A program made the position numbers and the translations under genes. Positions 6,175 through 13,624 of a stretch of DNA of 18,135 bases are shown in pieces. Origin of the DNA: JBCCGI01 sp039029355 (GTDB taxonomy: Bacteria > Planctomycetota > UBA1135 > GCA-002686595); the NCBI GenBank assembly GCA_039029355.1, contig JBCCGI010000127.1, positions 1 to 18,135 on the forward strand, given 5' to 3'. Position 1 is the stretch's first letter. Every line of letters starts with the position of its first letter. The notes under the pieces are model-generated. The model did not search any database. It was not told the origin of the DNA and saw nothing but the letters and a program-made list of their open reading frames with translations.

Positions 6175-8558
6175 GGACGTGCTCCGCGGCGGTAGGGGGT
6201 GAGCAGCACGGCGCCGAGCACGCGCCCTCCGGCGCGCTCGATGCTGTCGCGCGCCTCGGACAGCGACGCGAGCCGCGCGCCGCCGGTCTCGCACGCGATG
6301 AGCAGGCCGTCGAGCTTGGGTGCGATCGACTCGACGTCGGATGACGCTCCGGCTGCGGGCAGGTCCAGCAGCACGAGGTCGCGCTCGGCCGACAGCCGTT
6401 CGAGCAGCTGGTCGAAACGCGCGCCCGACAGCAGGTCCCGCGCTCCCTGGTCGGGGCGCCCGGCGGGGACCATCACGAGGTCGCCCTCGGCGGCGGCGTG
6501 CACGCCGCGCGGCTCCTCGTCCGCGGCGGCGCCCGCGTCGAGCGCCTCCGCCAGGCCCGGAGCCTCGTTCAGCCCGAGCAGCCCCGACAGCCGGCGTTCG
6601 CGCAGGTCGGTCTCGACCAGCGCGACGCGCGCTCCCTCGCGCGCGAACGAGCGCGCGAGCGCGGCGGTCATGTTGGCGCGCGCTCCCGAGCTCGGCACCG
6701 ACGTAACGCCGAGCACGCGTACCCGCCCGGCCTCGCCGGCACGCAGGTTCTTGACCGCGGCGCGCAGCGAGCGGATCGCGTCGACGGTGCGCGGCGCGGA
6801 CTCCATGTCGCCCGGCGTCGCCCGGCGCTGCAGGGGCACCACGCCGACGACCGGCTGAAGCAGCGCCTGCTCGAGGTCGTCGCGCCCGCGGACGCGCGCC
6901 GTGGCGGGCTCGCGCAGGAGCGCGAAGAACAGCCCGAGCAGGAGGCCGAGCACCCCTCCGACCGCGATCACGGCCACCGGGCGCGGGGACGCGACGCGCG
7001 TCGCGGGGACGGCGCGATCGAGGATCTGCGACGACAGCGACGAACCCGCGTCGGCGATCTCGGTCGCCTTGAGGTTGCGGAGGAGCTCGGGGATGAGCTC
7101 CTTCTGCGTCTGGAGCACCAGCGACGGCTCGGCCAGGGCGAGCATGTCGCCGGGCAGAAGGCCGAGCTGCCCGAGGTACTCGCCGCGGGCGGTCGCGGCC
7201 TCTTCGAGCTGGAAGTCGAGGCCGGTGAGGCGTCCGCGCAGCTGGGCCTGGATCAGCGCGAGCACCTCCTCGGCCGAGCCCTGCACCTCGGTCAACCGCG
7301 GGTGCTCGGGCTCGTACACCTGGCTGAGGTCGACGAAGCGCGCGTTCAGCGAGGCGAGCCGCTCGAGGTAGCCCTCGGTGATCGGGTCGACGACCAGGCC
7401 GCCGGACATCGCGCCGTCGAGGCGTGCGAGCGCCAGCGTGTTGCCGCGCTCCAGGTCCGCGAGCACCTCGCGCAGCGCCTTGGCCTTCAGGGAGAGCGTC
7501 GTCTCGCGGATCTGCAGCTGGCTGATCTGGTCGATCAGGGCCTGGGCAGACGCGTCGACGCTGATCGTCTCGGGTCGCTCGGTGCGTGCTTCGAGGAGCT
7601 CCTTCTGGGCCTGCTCCATCGCGGTGCGCGAGTCGTCGAGCAGGCCCTCGATGTAGCGGATCGTGACGTCGGAGCGCGTGCGGCCGCGCGAGTGCTGCTG
7701 GACCAGGTAGTTCTCGGCCAGGGCGTTCGCGGTCTCCGCCGCCCGGTACGGGTCGGTGTCTTCGACCGTCAGCCGGATCACGCCGGAGTTGCGCGTCGTC
7801 TCGGCGGCCCAGAAGCGCTCCATCAGCCGCTCGGTGGCCTCGTACTCGGGCACCGCCTCGAGCGCGAAGTCGCGGCCCTGCACGTCGCCGCGCGGCGCGA
7901 GCCACAGCCGCAGCCCGCGGTAGTCGAGCGGCTCGCCGGCGGTGAAGGCGAGCTCCTCGGGCTCGGTTGCCGCGAGGCCGAGGGTCTGGAAGAGCCCCGC
8001 GAGCTCGACGCGGACGCGCGCCTCGTCGAGGAAGCGCACGCGCACCGAGCGCGGGGCCTCGGCGGTCGTGACGCGCGCGTGGGCGAACAGCCGGTGCGCG
8101 GGCTGCACCGGCGGCCGGCCGTCGACGGCGCCCTTGCGCTGGCGCTGGATCAGCGTCCAGAGCGTTTGCGACTCGTCGGTGACGATCGTAGTCAGCCCGA
8201 CGCCGAGCGCGTAGGCCGGGTCCTCGGGCGCTGGCGCGGCGTCCTCGGCCGGCGGGCGCACGGTGGGGGTGACGACGGCGCGCGAGCGGAGCACCGCGAG
8301 CTCGCTCGTCGCCGCGATGCCGCCGCCGATGGGGCTCAGCATCGCCAGGTTGCCCAGCAGGCCGCCCATCGACGAAGCGTCCAGCATCACGGTGGCCGAG
8401 GCCTCGAACTTCGGCTGCCGCTGCAGCGCCAGCCCGAGCGCAGCGGCCGCCGCGAAGCCGGCGCAGGCGGCGATCCACACCACGCGGCGGCGGAGGACCC
8501 GCACGAGGTCCGCCGGCGTCAGCGACGCTCCATCCTCCTTCTTCCGACCCGTCGACAT
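6171..8558 (-). CDS. Wzz/Wzc-like polysaccharide co-polymerase with degenerate BY-kinase domain
   Basis: Inner-membrane protein of 795 residues that should control chain length and gate export with the Wza-like lipoprotein. The first membrane segment is at 26-46. The periplasmic part (47-525) holds the conserved NALAENYLVQQ at 278-288 and helical coiled-coil-like stretches at about 300-370 and 425-500. The second membrane segment at 528-548 is preceded by the Pro-rich ASPRP. A cytoplasmic domain at 555-795 aligns with bacterial tyrosine kinases (Wzc/CapB type). The Walker A position (618-631, VTSVPSSGARANM) lacks the Gly-Lys-Ser/Thr core, having Arg where Lys belongs. The Walker A' reads LVETDLRE (first Asp is Glu), while Walker B keeps LVLLDLP (728-734). 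The C-terminus has a single Tyr, not a Tyr cluster. The kinase is therefore probably inactive. It begins 9 nt after the wza-like stop, with no clear Shine-Dalgarno. Confidence 0.87.
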   Translation of the reverse strand: MSTGRKKEDGASLTPADLVRVLRRRVVWIAACAGFAAAAALGLALQRQPKFEASATVMLDASSMGGLLGNLAMLSPIGGGIAATSELAVLRSRAVVTPTVRPPAEDAAPAPEDPAYALGVGLTTIVTDESQTLWTLIQRQRKGAVDGRPPVQPAHRLFAHARVTTAEAPRSVRVRFLDEARVRVELAGLFQTLGLAATEPEELAFTAGEPLDYRGLRLWLAPRGDVQGRDFALEAVPEYEATERLMERFWAAETTRNSGVIRLTVEDTDPYRAAETANALAENYLVQQHSRGRTRSDVTIRYIEGLLDDSRTAMEQAQKELLEARTERPETISVDASAQALIDQISQLQIRETTLSLKAKALREVLADLERGNTLALARLDGAMSGGLVVDPITEGYLERLASLNARFVDLSQVYEPEHPRLTEVQGSAEEVLALIQAQLRGRLTGLDFQLEEAATARGEYLGQLGLLPGDMLALAEPSLVLQTQKELIPELLRNLKATEIADAGSSLSSQILDRAVPATRVASPRPVAVIAVGGVLGLLLGLFFALLREPATARVRGRDDLEQALLQPVVGVVPLQRRATPGDMESAPRTVDAIRSLRAAVKNLRAGEAGRVRVLGVTSVPSSGARANMTAALARSFAREGARVALVETDLRERRLSGLLGLNEAPGLAEALDAGAAADEEPRGVHAAAEGDLVMVPAGRPDQGARDLLSGARFDQLLERLSAERDLVLLDLPAAGASSDVESIAPKLDGLLIACETGGARLASLSEARDSIERAGGRVLGAVLLTPYRRGARP

Positions 8559-8567
8559 CGGCGCGCG

Positions 8568-9296
8568 TCAGTCGTCCAGGGTGTCCGCCACAAGGAAGAG
8601 CGAGGCCGCCGCGGAGAACGGCGGCGCGAGGCCCTGCAGGTAGGGCATGAGCTGGCGCTGGAAGGTGCCCGAGCCGGACTCGCGCACGAACACCAGGTCG
8701 CCGGGCTCGACCGCGAGCAGGCCCCGGGAATCGGGCGTGCGCGCGTCGAAGCGGTGAACGGTCAGGCGGTCGTCGCGCACGCGCATCAGCACGACCTCCT
8801 CGGCGTCGGCGCGCGGCGTCAGGCCGCCGGCGCGCGACAGCGCCTGCAGCGCGTTGAGCGGGCGCGTCATGTTGAACGGGCCGGTGGTCTCCACCTCGCC
8901 GAGCACGTAGTAGACCCGCGGCGCGTACTCGACGACCGAGACCGCGACCGAGGCGTTCTTGACGAAGCGGTCGGCGCGGGCCTGGAGGGCGACGCGCGCC
9001 TCGTCGACCGTGAGGCCCACGACGTCGACCGGACCCAAGAGCGGCAGGTCGAGGTGTCCGTCGTAGTCGACGCGGCGGCCGAGCTCGCCGGTGGAGAGCT
9101 CGCCGTGTGGATACACGTCGACCCGCAGCACGTCGTCGTACGTGAGGCGCTTTCTGACCTCGATCGGCGGCTGGAGCGGGACGTCGAGCGTCTCCTCCTC
9201 GACCGGAGGAGCGGCCGAGCAGCTCGCGAGCAGCCATGCCAGGAGCGCCGGGCCCGCGAGGCGGCCCGGGAGCGGCGTTTGGGAGGGCTGGGGCAT
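8568..9296 (-). CDS. Wza-like outer-membrane polysaccharide export lipoprotein
   Basis: Lipoprotein of 242 residues expected to form the outer-membrane/periplasmic channel for polysaccharide export. Residues 10-26 form a type II signal with lipobox LASC, Cys26 being the lipidated residue. The Poly_export domain is at 48-123 (YDDVLRVDVY, then GHLDLPLLGPVDVVGLT, a classic signature). An SLBB-type beta-grasp domain is at 126-205 (YYVLGEVETTGPF, LQALSRAGGLTPRA, VEPGDLVFV). A hydrophobic C-terminus follows (223-237). It is shorter than E. coli Wza (about 380 residues), as is common in other phyla with one SLBB domain. The ATG at 9296 is forced, since an in-frame TAG lies at 9309-9311; no Shine-Dalgarno is visible because a hairpin ends one base before the ATG. 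It is the first gene of the polysaccharide operon. Confidence 0.9.
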   Translation of the reverse strand: MPQPSQTPLPGRLAGPALLAWLLASCSAAPPVEEETLDVPLQPPIEVRKRLTYDDVLRVDVYPHGELSTGELGRRVDYDGHLDLPLLGPVDVVGLTVDEARVALQARADRFVKNASVAVSVVEYAPRVYYVLGEVETTGPFNMTRPLNALQALSRAGGLTPRADAEEVVLMRVRDDRLTVHRFDARTPDSRGLLAVEPGDLVFVRESGSGTFQRQLMPYLQGLAPPFSAAASLFLVADTLDD

Positions 9297-9297
9297 C

Positions 9298-9320
9298 TTG
9301 TGTCGGGACTATCGACACAA
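9298..9320 (-). promoter_or_regulatory. Perfect 8-bp inverted repeat just before the wza-like start
   Basis: TTGTGTCG at 9298-9305 and CGACACAA at 9313-9320 are perfect inverted copies around a 7-nt spacer. The repeat ends one base before the ATG at 9296 and occupies the place of the ribosome-binding site. It may be a repressor operator or an mRNA hairpin that limits translation of the first operon gene. The symmetry is seen directly; the function is inferred. Confidence 0.5.
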
Positions 9321-9343
9321 AAGGGTGGCAACTCCAGGTCCCG

Positions 9344-9368
9344 CCCTCAAGGGACCCAATGCTGGGTC
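9344..9368 (-). terminator. Hairpins between sulfatase-like gene and wza-like gene
   Basis: GACCCA at 9353-9358 and TGGGTC at 9363-9368 form a 6-bp stem with a 4-nt loop. The overlapping CCCT/AGGG (9344-9347, 9350-9353) is an alternative short stem. They lie in the 97-base gap after the sulfatase-like stop and upstream of the 9298-9320 repeat. They could end or attenuate transcription before the polysaccharide operon. There is no T-tract in the reading direction. Confidence 0.3.
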
Positions 9369-9397
9369 TTGCCGTCGAAATCGGCCTTGGGACCCCC

Positions 9398-11794
9398 TCA
9401 GCGGGCGTAGCCGAGCGCCTCCAACTGCTCGATCAGGGCGTCGTCCAGCTCCGCGCCGTGCACGAAGCTCTCCTTGACCTCCCCGGTCTCGATGTTGATG
9501 CCGGTCAGCTTGCCGAGCTCTTGGCGCAGGTAGCCGCAGAGCACGGGACGCTCGTTGCAGAGGTTGCGCAGCTCGCCCGGGTCGGCCGACAGGTCGTACA
9601 GCTTGGGCGCGTCGCCGGGGTGATAGACCAGCTTGTAGTCCTCCCACCAGTGGCCCCACATCGAGAAGAAGCGGTTGGTGCGCACGCTGTTGGCGTGCGA
9701 GATCACGTGCCGCCGCACGTCGGCCTCGGGGTCGCACAGCGCCTGGGCGAAGCTGACCCCGTGGCCCTGGGGCACCTCGCTGACGCCCGCGAGCTCGGCG
9801 ATGGTCGGGAAGATGTCGAGCCCGGAGATGAGCGCGCGCGACTCCGACCCCGCCGGCGCCTTCCCCTCGGGCAGGCGGAAGATCAGCGGGATGCGCGTCA
9901 TGTCGTCGTAGGTCGTCTCGCCGTGGCCGAGGCCCGGGCCGGGCTTGCCCTCGTGGTCGAGGAAGCCCTCGCCGTGGTCCGAGAAGATGCAGACGATCGC
10001 CTCGTCGAACATGCCCGCCTCCTCCAGCTGGGTGCGGACGCGGCCCAGGATGTCGTCGACGTAGGCCAGGTTCTCCTCGTAGATCGCCTTCATGTAGGCC
10101 ATGTCGTCGTCGGTGGCGAGGTAGAGGTGGCGCTTGATCTTGTAGGCGGAGTCCGCGGTGCCGTCGAGGTCGCTGTCGATGCCGTCCGAGTAGCGGCCCG
10201 CGTAGGGGGCGGGCGGCGTGTAGGGCCGGTGCGGCTCGACGATGTGCAGCCAGAGGAAGAGCGGGCGGCCGTCGTCGGCGGCGAGGATACGCCCGATCTC
10301 GGGGATCGTCTCCTCGGCCATCGGCACGAAGCGCTTCTTCTTGCGGTCGCGGAAGACCTCGACGTACTCCTCGAAGCCGCGTTCGAAGCCGCGCTCGGAC
10401 GAGCCGTTGATCGAGTGCACCACGCCCGCGGTGCGGTAGCCGGCGTCGCGGAAGCGCTCGGTCCAGACCGGGAAGTCGAGGCCCAGCTTGCTCATCGGCG
10501 CCCAGGTGCCGTGCTCCCACGAATAGCGCGACGTCAGCATCGAGCTGACCGACGCGACGGTGTACGACGCGATCGAGTACGCGCTGGGGAACAGCACGCC
10601 CTCCTTGGCCATGCGGTCGATGTGCGGCGTCAGCCCCTCGCGCCCGCCGTAGCAGCTGAGGAACGACGGGTTGCACGCGTCGATCAGCACCATCACCACC
10701 GGGGCGCCGGCGAGGTCGGTGCGCAGCTCTTCGCCGCAGTCCGCCGCCGCGGCGCCGCCGGGCGCGGGCAGCGCGTCGGGCGACAGCGTCAGCCGCGGGC
10801 CGATCCAGCCGCCGAGCAGCGTGCCCTCGGCCGCTCCGCCCGGCGCCTCGACGCGCAGCTCGAGCAGCGCGACCTGGCCCGAGTAGGCGTCGAGCGCGAC
10901 GTCGACGTCGGTCGCCGGCGCGTCCCACGGGACGAGCTCGTCCACCAGCGTGACCGGCTCGGCGTCGTCGGGGATCAGCGTCACCGAGAAGCGCGCGTTC
11001 TCCGGCCGCGGATTCAGCGCGGCCGCGTACTTCAGCTTGGTGGCGAAGCGCGCCCCGGGCGGGACGATGAGGTAGTAGCGCAGGATCGAAGAAGAGACCT
11101 GCTCCAGCACGCCCGGTCCCTCGGGAAGCGTGCGCGTGCGGATGCCCTCGGGCGCCATGCGGTTCATCCACTCCCAGCGCTTGCGCACCTTCGACTTGGG
11201 TGCGAAGCGGAACTTGGTGAAGCGCGCGCTCTTCTTGTGCGAGGCGGGGTCGGCGCCCTCGACCGCGTGCCGCGTGCGGCAGTGCTCGAAGCGGAAGTGC
11301 AGGCGGTTGAGGCCCTCACGCTGGTGCTCCTCGGGCAGGTCGACGTCGAGCTGCATCCACTCCTTGGTGAGCTCGTACTCGCCGATGCGCTCGCCGTTCA
11401 GGAACAGCTCGGTGTGGCTGGTCTCGCCCTCCTTGACTAGCGCGCTGGTCTGCGTCTTCAGGTTGAGCGGCCCCACCTCCGGCAACAGGAACGTCACCAC
11501 CGCGTCGTTGTCGTCCGACCAAAGCGCGGCCTTCTGGTCGTCGCGGGGCATGTCCCAGCCCTCGCTCATGTGGCGTCGCGCGGCGTAGGAGCCGGGCTGG
11601 AACTCGAGCGCCGGGCCCCAGCGCTCGGCGTCCTCGAACTCGCCGACCAGGTCGTAGAGCACCGGAGCGACCGTCACGTCGCGGTCGGTCGTGGTGTAGC
11701 CGGTCGAGCTCTCGCCCGAGCAGGAGGCGGCGAGGAGCAGCGCGGCACCGGCGAGCGCCGTCCGCGTGTTGGGGAGCTGGAGGTTGGAGAGCAA
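9398..11794 (-). CDS. Sulfatase/alkaline-phosphatase superfamily lipoprotein with atypical active site
   Basis: Exported 798-residue lipoprotein: hydrophobic core at 12-22 and lipobox AASC with Cys25. Residues 40-345 are beta-rich with no family I recognise. Residues 364-690 carry the sulfatase-like fold: metal-binding Asp372 in VLIDACNPSFLSCYGG, TPHIDRMAKEGVLF at 389-402, the nucleophile region YTVASVSSMLTSRY at 411-424, His522 in EPHRPY, FSDHGE at 604-609 and GHGETTYDD at 623-631. The formylglycine motif C/S-x-P-x-R is absent: Thr412 takes the nucleophile place, Ala replaces Pro and Val replaces Arg. It may thus be a phospho- or other ester hydrolase/transferase, or be inactive. DSDLDG at 541-546 with Asp549 looks like a calcium-binding loop. 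The start is TTG at 11794, the least certain point; no ATG or GTG that would give a signal peptide is in frame nearby. The upstream HEAT/TPR gene is 87 bases away on the same strand. Confidence 0.85.
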   Translation of the reverse strand: MLSNLQLPNTRTALAGAALLLAASCSGESSTGYTTTDRDVTVAPVLYDLVGEFEDAERWGPALEFQPGSYAARRHMSEGWDMPRDDQKAALWSDDNDAVVTFLLPEVGPLNLKTQTSALVKEGETSHTELFLNGERIGEYELTKEWMQLDVDLPEEHQREGLNRLHFRFEHCRTRHAVEGADPASHKKSARFTKFRFAPKSKVRKRWEWMNRMAPEGIRTRTLPEGPGVLEQVSSSILRYYLIVPPGARFATKLKYAAALNPRPENARFSVTLIPDDAEPVTLVDELVPWDAPATDVDVALDAYSGQVALLELRVEAPGGAAEGTLLGGWIGPRLTLSPDALPAPGGAAAADCGEELRTDLAGAPVVMVLIDACNPSFLSCYGGREGLTPHIDRMAKEGVLFPSAYSIASYTVASVSSMLTSRYSWEHGTWAPMSKLGLDFPVWTERFRDAGYRTAGVVHSINGSSERGFERGFEEYVEVFRDRKKKRFVPMAEETIPEIGRILAADDGRPLFLWLHIVEPHRPYTPPAPYAGRYSDGIDSDLDGTADSAYKIKRHLYLATDDDMAYMKAIYEENLAYVDDILGRVRTQLEEAGMFDEAIVCIFSDHGEGFLDHEGKPGPGLGHGETTYDDMTRIPLIFRLPEGKAPAGSESRALISGLDIFPTIAELAGVSEVPQGHGVSFAQALCDPEADVRRHVISHANSVRTNRFFSMWGHWWEDYKLVYHPGDAPKLYDLSADPGELRNLCNERPVLCGYLRQELGKLTGINIETGEVKESFVHGAELDDALIEQLEALGYAR

Positions 11795-11881
11795 CGGAGT
11801 GTGGGGGGGATGGCGGGCCCCCGGCGCGCGCAGCCGAGGTCCTCGCGGTTGGGGAGCGCGGAACGCGCCGGTGGGCTCGGG

Positions 11882-13207
11882 CTAGACGTCGAAGATCTTG
11901 CCGTACTTGTTGTGCTCGGCGACCAGGCGGAAGTCGGGGTCCTTCGCGAGCGCGCGCAGGCGGCTGCGCGTGAGGCTCGCGTCGCCGAGGCTCTCGTACG
12001 CCTTCTTCACGTTCGAGTCCAGGCTGTAGGCCCGGGCCAGCTCGATGTACACGTCCTCGGAGACGTTGCGGCCCTGGTTCTTGTACGTCTTGATGGCCTG
12101 CTTGTAGGCCTTGATGGACTCGCCGTACTCGCGCAGGCGGAGGTACAGCTCGGCCAGTTGCTCGTGGGCGCCGCCCCAGCTCTCGTCGCGGTCGACCAGC
12201 GCCTTGTAGCGCGCGATCAGGTCCTTGCGCTTGTTGCGGTCGCCGAGGAGTGCGAGGCAGATCTCAGCCGCCTCGCGCAGCTCGTCGTCGGGCTCGTTGA
12301 GGAGCGGCTCGAACAGCTTGCGCGCCTTGGTATCGAGGCGCTTGGCCAGCGCCGGGATCGTGTTGAGCGCCTGGATGCGGTCCTCGTCCGAGGGCGCGTC
12401 GTGGGCGGCCAGGCGCACGAGCGCCTCGACGTCCTCGTCCTCGACCTCGTCGGCGATCGCCCGGTAGTAGGCGAGGATCTCGGGCACGATCGGCGCCGCG
12501 GTCGAGGGCGACGAGGACAGCTCGCGCACCCGCGCGCGACCGGCGGTGGAGCCGACCTCGGTGAGCGCCGTCAGCACGGCCTGCAGCACCTTGGTATCGC
12601 TGTCGCTCAGGGCCTGCAGGAGCAGCGCCTCGTTCTCACCGCCGCCGAGCCGCGCCAGCGACTGCACCGCCTGGGTGCGCAGCGCGCCCTGGGAGGTGCG
12701 GAACAGGTCGGCCAGGCACGCGCTCGCGCGCGCGCGGTCGGGCGAGCTGCCGAGCACGCGCATCGCGTTCTCGCGCCCGCTCTTCGAGCCGCCGCGGGCG
12801 ACCGTGATCAGCTTGGCGGTCACCGCGCTCGTCGGCAGCTGCTCGAGCACGTCGGCGACGCGTCGGGCCAGGCGCTTCTCGGACGAGCCGCCGGCCGCCC
12901 CGGGGTCGATGTGGTCGACGAGCAGCGGCGCGGCCTCCTTGCCGAGGGCCAGGATCGAGCCCTTGATCCGCTTGACCTCCTCGCTCTTGTCGGAGACCGG
13001 CGCGTCGGAGAGCCGCTCGAGGAGCTGGGTCACCGGCGCCTCGAGGCGCTCCATGGCGGCGAGCCGCTTCTTGCGGACCTCCCGCAGAAGCTCCTCCAGC
13101 GAGCCGCCGTCGGCGGGAGGGGCCGGCGGAGCCAGGGAGGCGGTTGCCGGGAGGGCGGGGAGCAGGGCCAGGAGGCACGCAATCGGGCGGAGCTGGGAGC
13201 GTCGCAT
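11882..13207 (-). CDS. Exported HEAT/TPR-repeat protein
   Basis: A 441-residue protein with an N-terminal signal peptide (MRRSQLR, hydrophobic 9-23, ATA), so probably periplasmic. Residues 36-65 are a charged, coiled-coil-like helix. Residues 78-325 are alpha-helical repeats of HEAT type (for example LRTQAVQSLARLGGGENEAL near 176 and ELREAAEICLALLGDRN near 309). Residues 345-415 look like TPR units (HEQLAELYLRLREYGESIKA, then YIELARAYSLDSNVKKAYES). The ending LRALAKDPDFRLVAEHNKYGKIF is a pattern seen after TPRs in related proteins. Such solenoids bind proteins or peptides; no enzymatic motif is visible and the partner is unknown. It sits between a short basic-protein gene (69-base gap) and the sulfatase-like gene, all on the minus strand. 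ATG 13207 gives the signal peptide directly. Confidence 0.85.
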   Translation of the reverse strand: MRRSQLRPIACLLALLPALPATASLAPPAPPADGGSLEELLREVRKKRLAAMERLEAPVTQLLERLSDAPVSDKSEEVKRIKGSILALGKEAAPLLVDHIDPGAAGGSSEKRLARRVADVLEQLPTSAVTAKLITVARGGSKSGRENAMRVLGSSPDRARASACLADLFRTSQGALRTQAVQSLARLGGGENEALLLQALSDSDTKVLQAVLTALTEVGSTAGRARVRELSSSPSTAAPIVPEILAYYRAIADEVEDEDVEALVRLAAHDAPSDEDRIQALNTIPALAKRLDTKARKLFEPLLNEPDDELREAAEICLALLGDRNKRKDLIARYKALVDRDESWGGAHEQLAELYLRLREYGESIKAYKQAIKTYKNQGRNVSEDVYIELARAYSLDSNVKKAYESLGDASLTRSRLRALAKDPDFRLVAEHNKYGKIFDV

Positions 13208-13276
13208 CGCTGACAGAATCCTAGTCGGGCCCGGTGGAGGAGGCTACCGGTTCTAGGGTGCCGGCGGGCGCTCGGG

Positions 13277-13444
13277 CTAGGCCACGCGGCGCGGCCGCGG
13301 GATCAGCACCAGCGGCGGGAGCCGGACGTGCAGCGCCGGGCGGGGCGTCCGCAGCGGGCGCGGGCGGGTGGTCTCCTCGCGGCCGGGCGGCAGGCCGTAG
13401 AGCCGCTCCAGGCGCTTTCGGTTGCGGAAGACCCACGAATGCAT
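13277..13444 (-). CDS. Small basic protein of 55 residues, unknown function
   Basis: Short open frame beginning MHSWVFRNRKRLERLYGLPP and ending in a Pro/Arg-rich tail (RPRPLRTPRPALHVRLPPL...RPRRVA). The support is a clean Shine-Dalgarno, AAGGA, 5 nt before the ATG, and a start that faces mnmG across a divergent 180-base gap. The WVFRNRKRLERLYG segment is amphipathic and reminds me of short conserved planctomycete proteins, but I do not recognise a named family. It lies 69 bases upstream of the HEAT/TPR gene and may be co-transcribed with it. GC-rich DNA easily gives spurious Arg/Pro frames, so this stays tentative. Confidence 0.55.
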   Translation of the reverse strand: MHSWVFRNRKRLERLYGLPPGREETTRPRPLRTPRPALHVRLPPLVLIPRPRRVA

Positions 13445-13624
13445 GGCGGTCCTTATCGGCCGCGCGGCGCCCGCGGCCGAAGCCGGAGCCGCGGAGGGGG
13501 CCCCTGGGCCCCCGGGAGGGCCGTTCGGCCCTTCGGATGTGGTGCGCGGGGCGGCCTGCGCGGCCTGCGGCCTTGGAGGATCGACGCGCCCGCGCTCCAA
13601 TACCGGGCTGCGAGCTCCCGAGCG
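13445..13624. promoter_or_regulatory. Divergent intergenic region upstream of mnmG
   Basis: This 180-base gap between the 55-residue gene and mnmG must hold promoters for both directions if both genes are real. Two stable hairpins are visible: GGGGGCC (13496-13502) with GGCCCCC (13507-13513), and GGGCCG (13518-13523) with CGGCCC (13526-13531). A poor promoter match for mnmG, TTGGAG (13573-13578), 17 nt, TCCAAT (13596-13601), lies 24 bases before its ATG; it matches the consensus at only 3 and 4 of 6 positions. Confidence 0.25.

Noticed and set aside
6175..9318. Open minus-strand frame extending upstream of the flippase to 9318 (1494 codons in total).
   Set aside because: Only the last 446 codons are protein-like (the flippase). 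The rest is Arg/Ala/Pro-rich and overlaps the wza-like and wzc-like genes in another frame; it is open only because of high GC.
6498..9410. Plus-strand open frame of 970 codons.
   Set aside because: It is antisense to the wza-like and wzc-like genes, with low-complexity Arg/Glu/Gly composition and no recognisable domain.
13328..13624. N-terminal extension of mnmG by 99 codons.
   Set aside because: The extra sequence is Arg/Gly-rich, passes through GC hairpins, and MnmG proteins begin close to the FAD motif; ATG 13625 fits.
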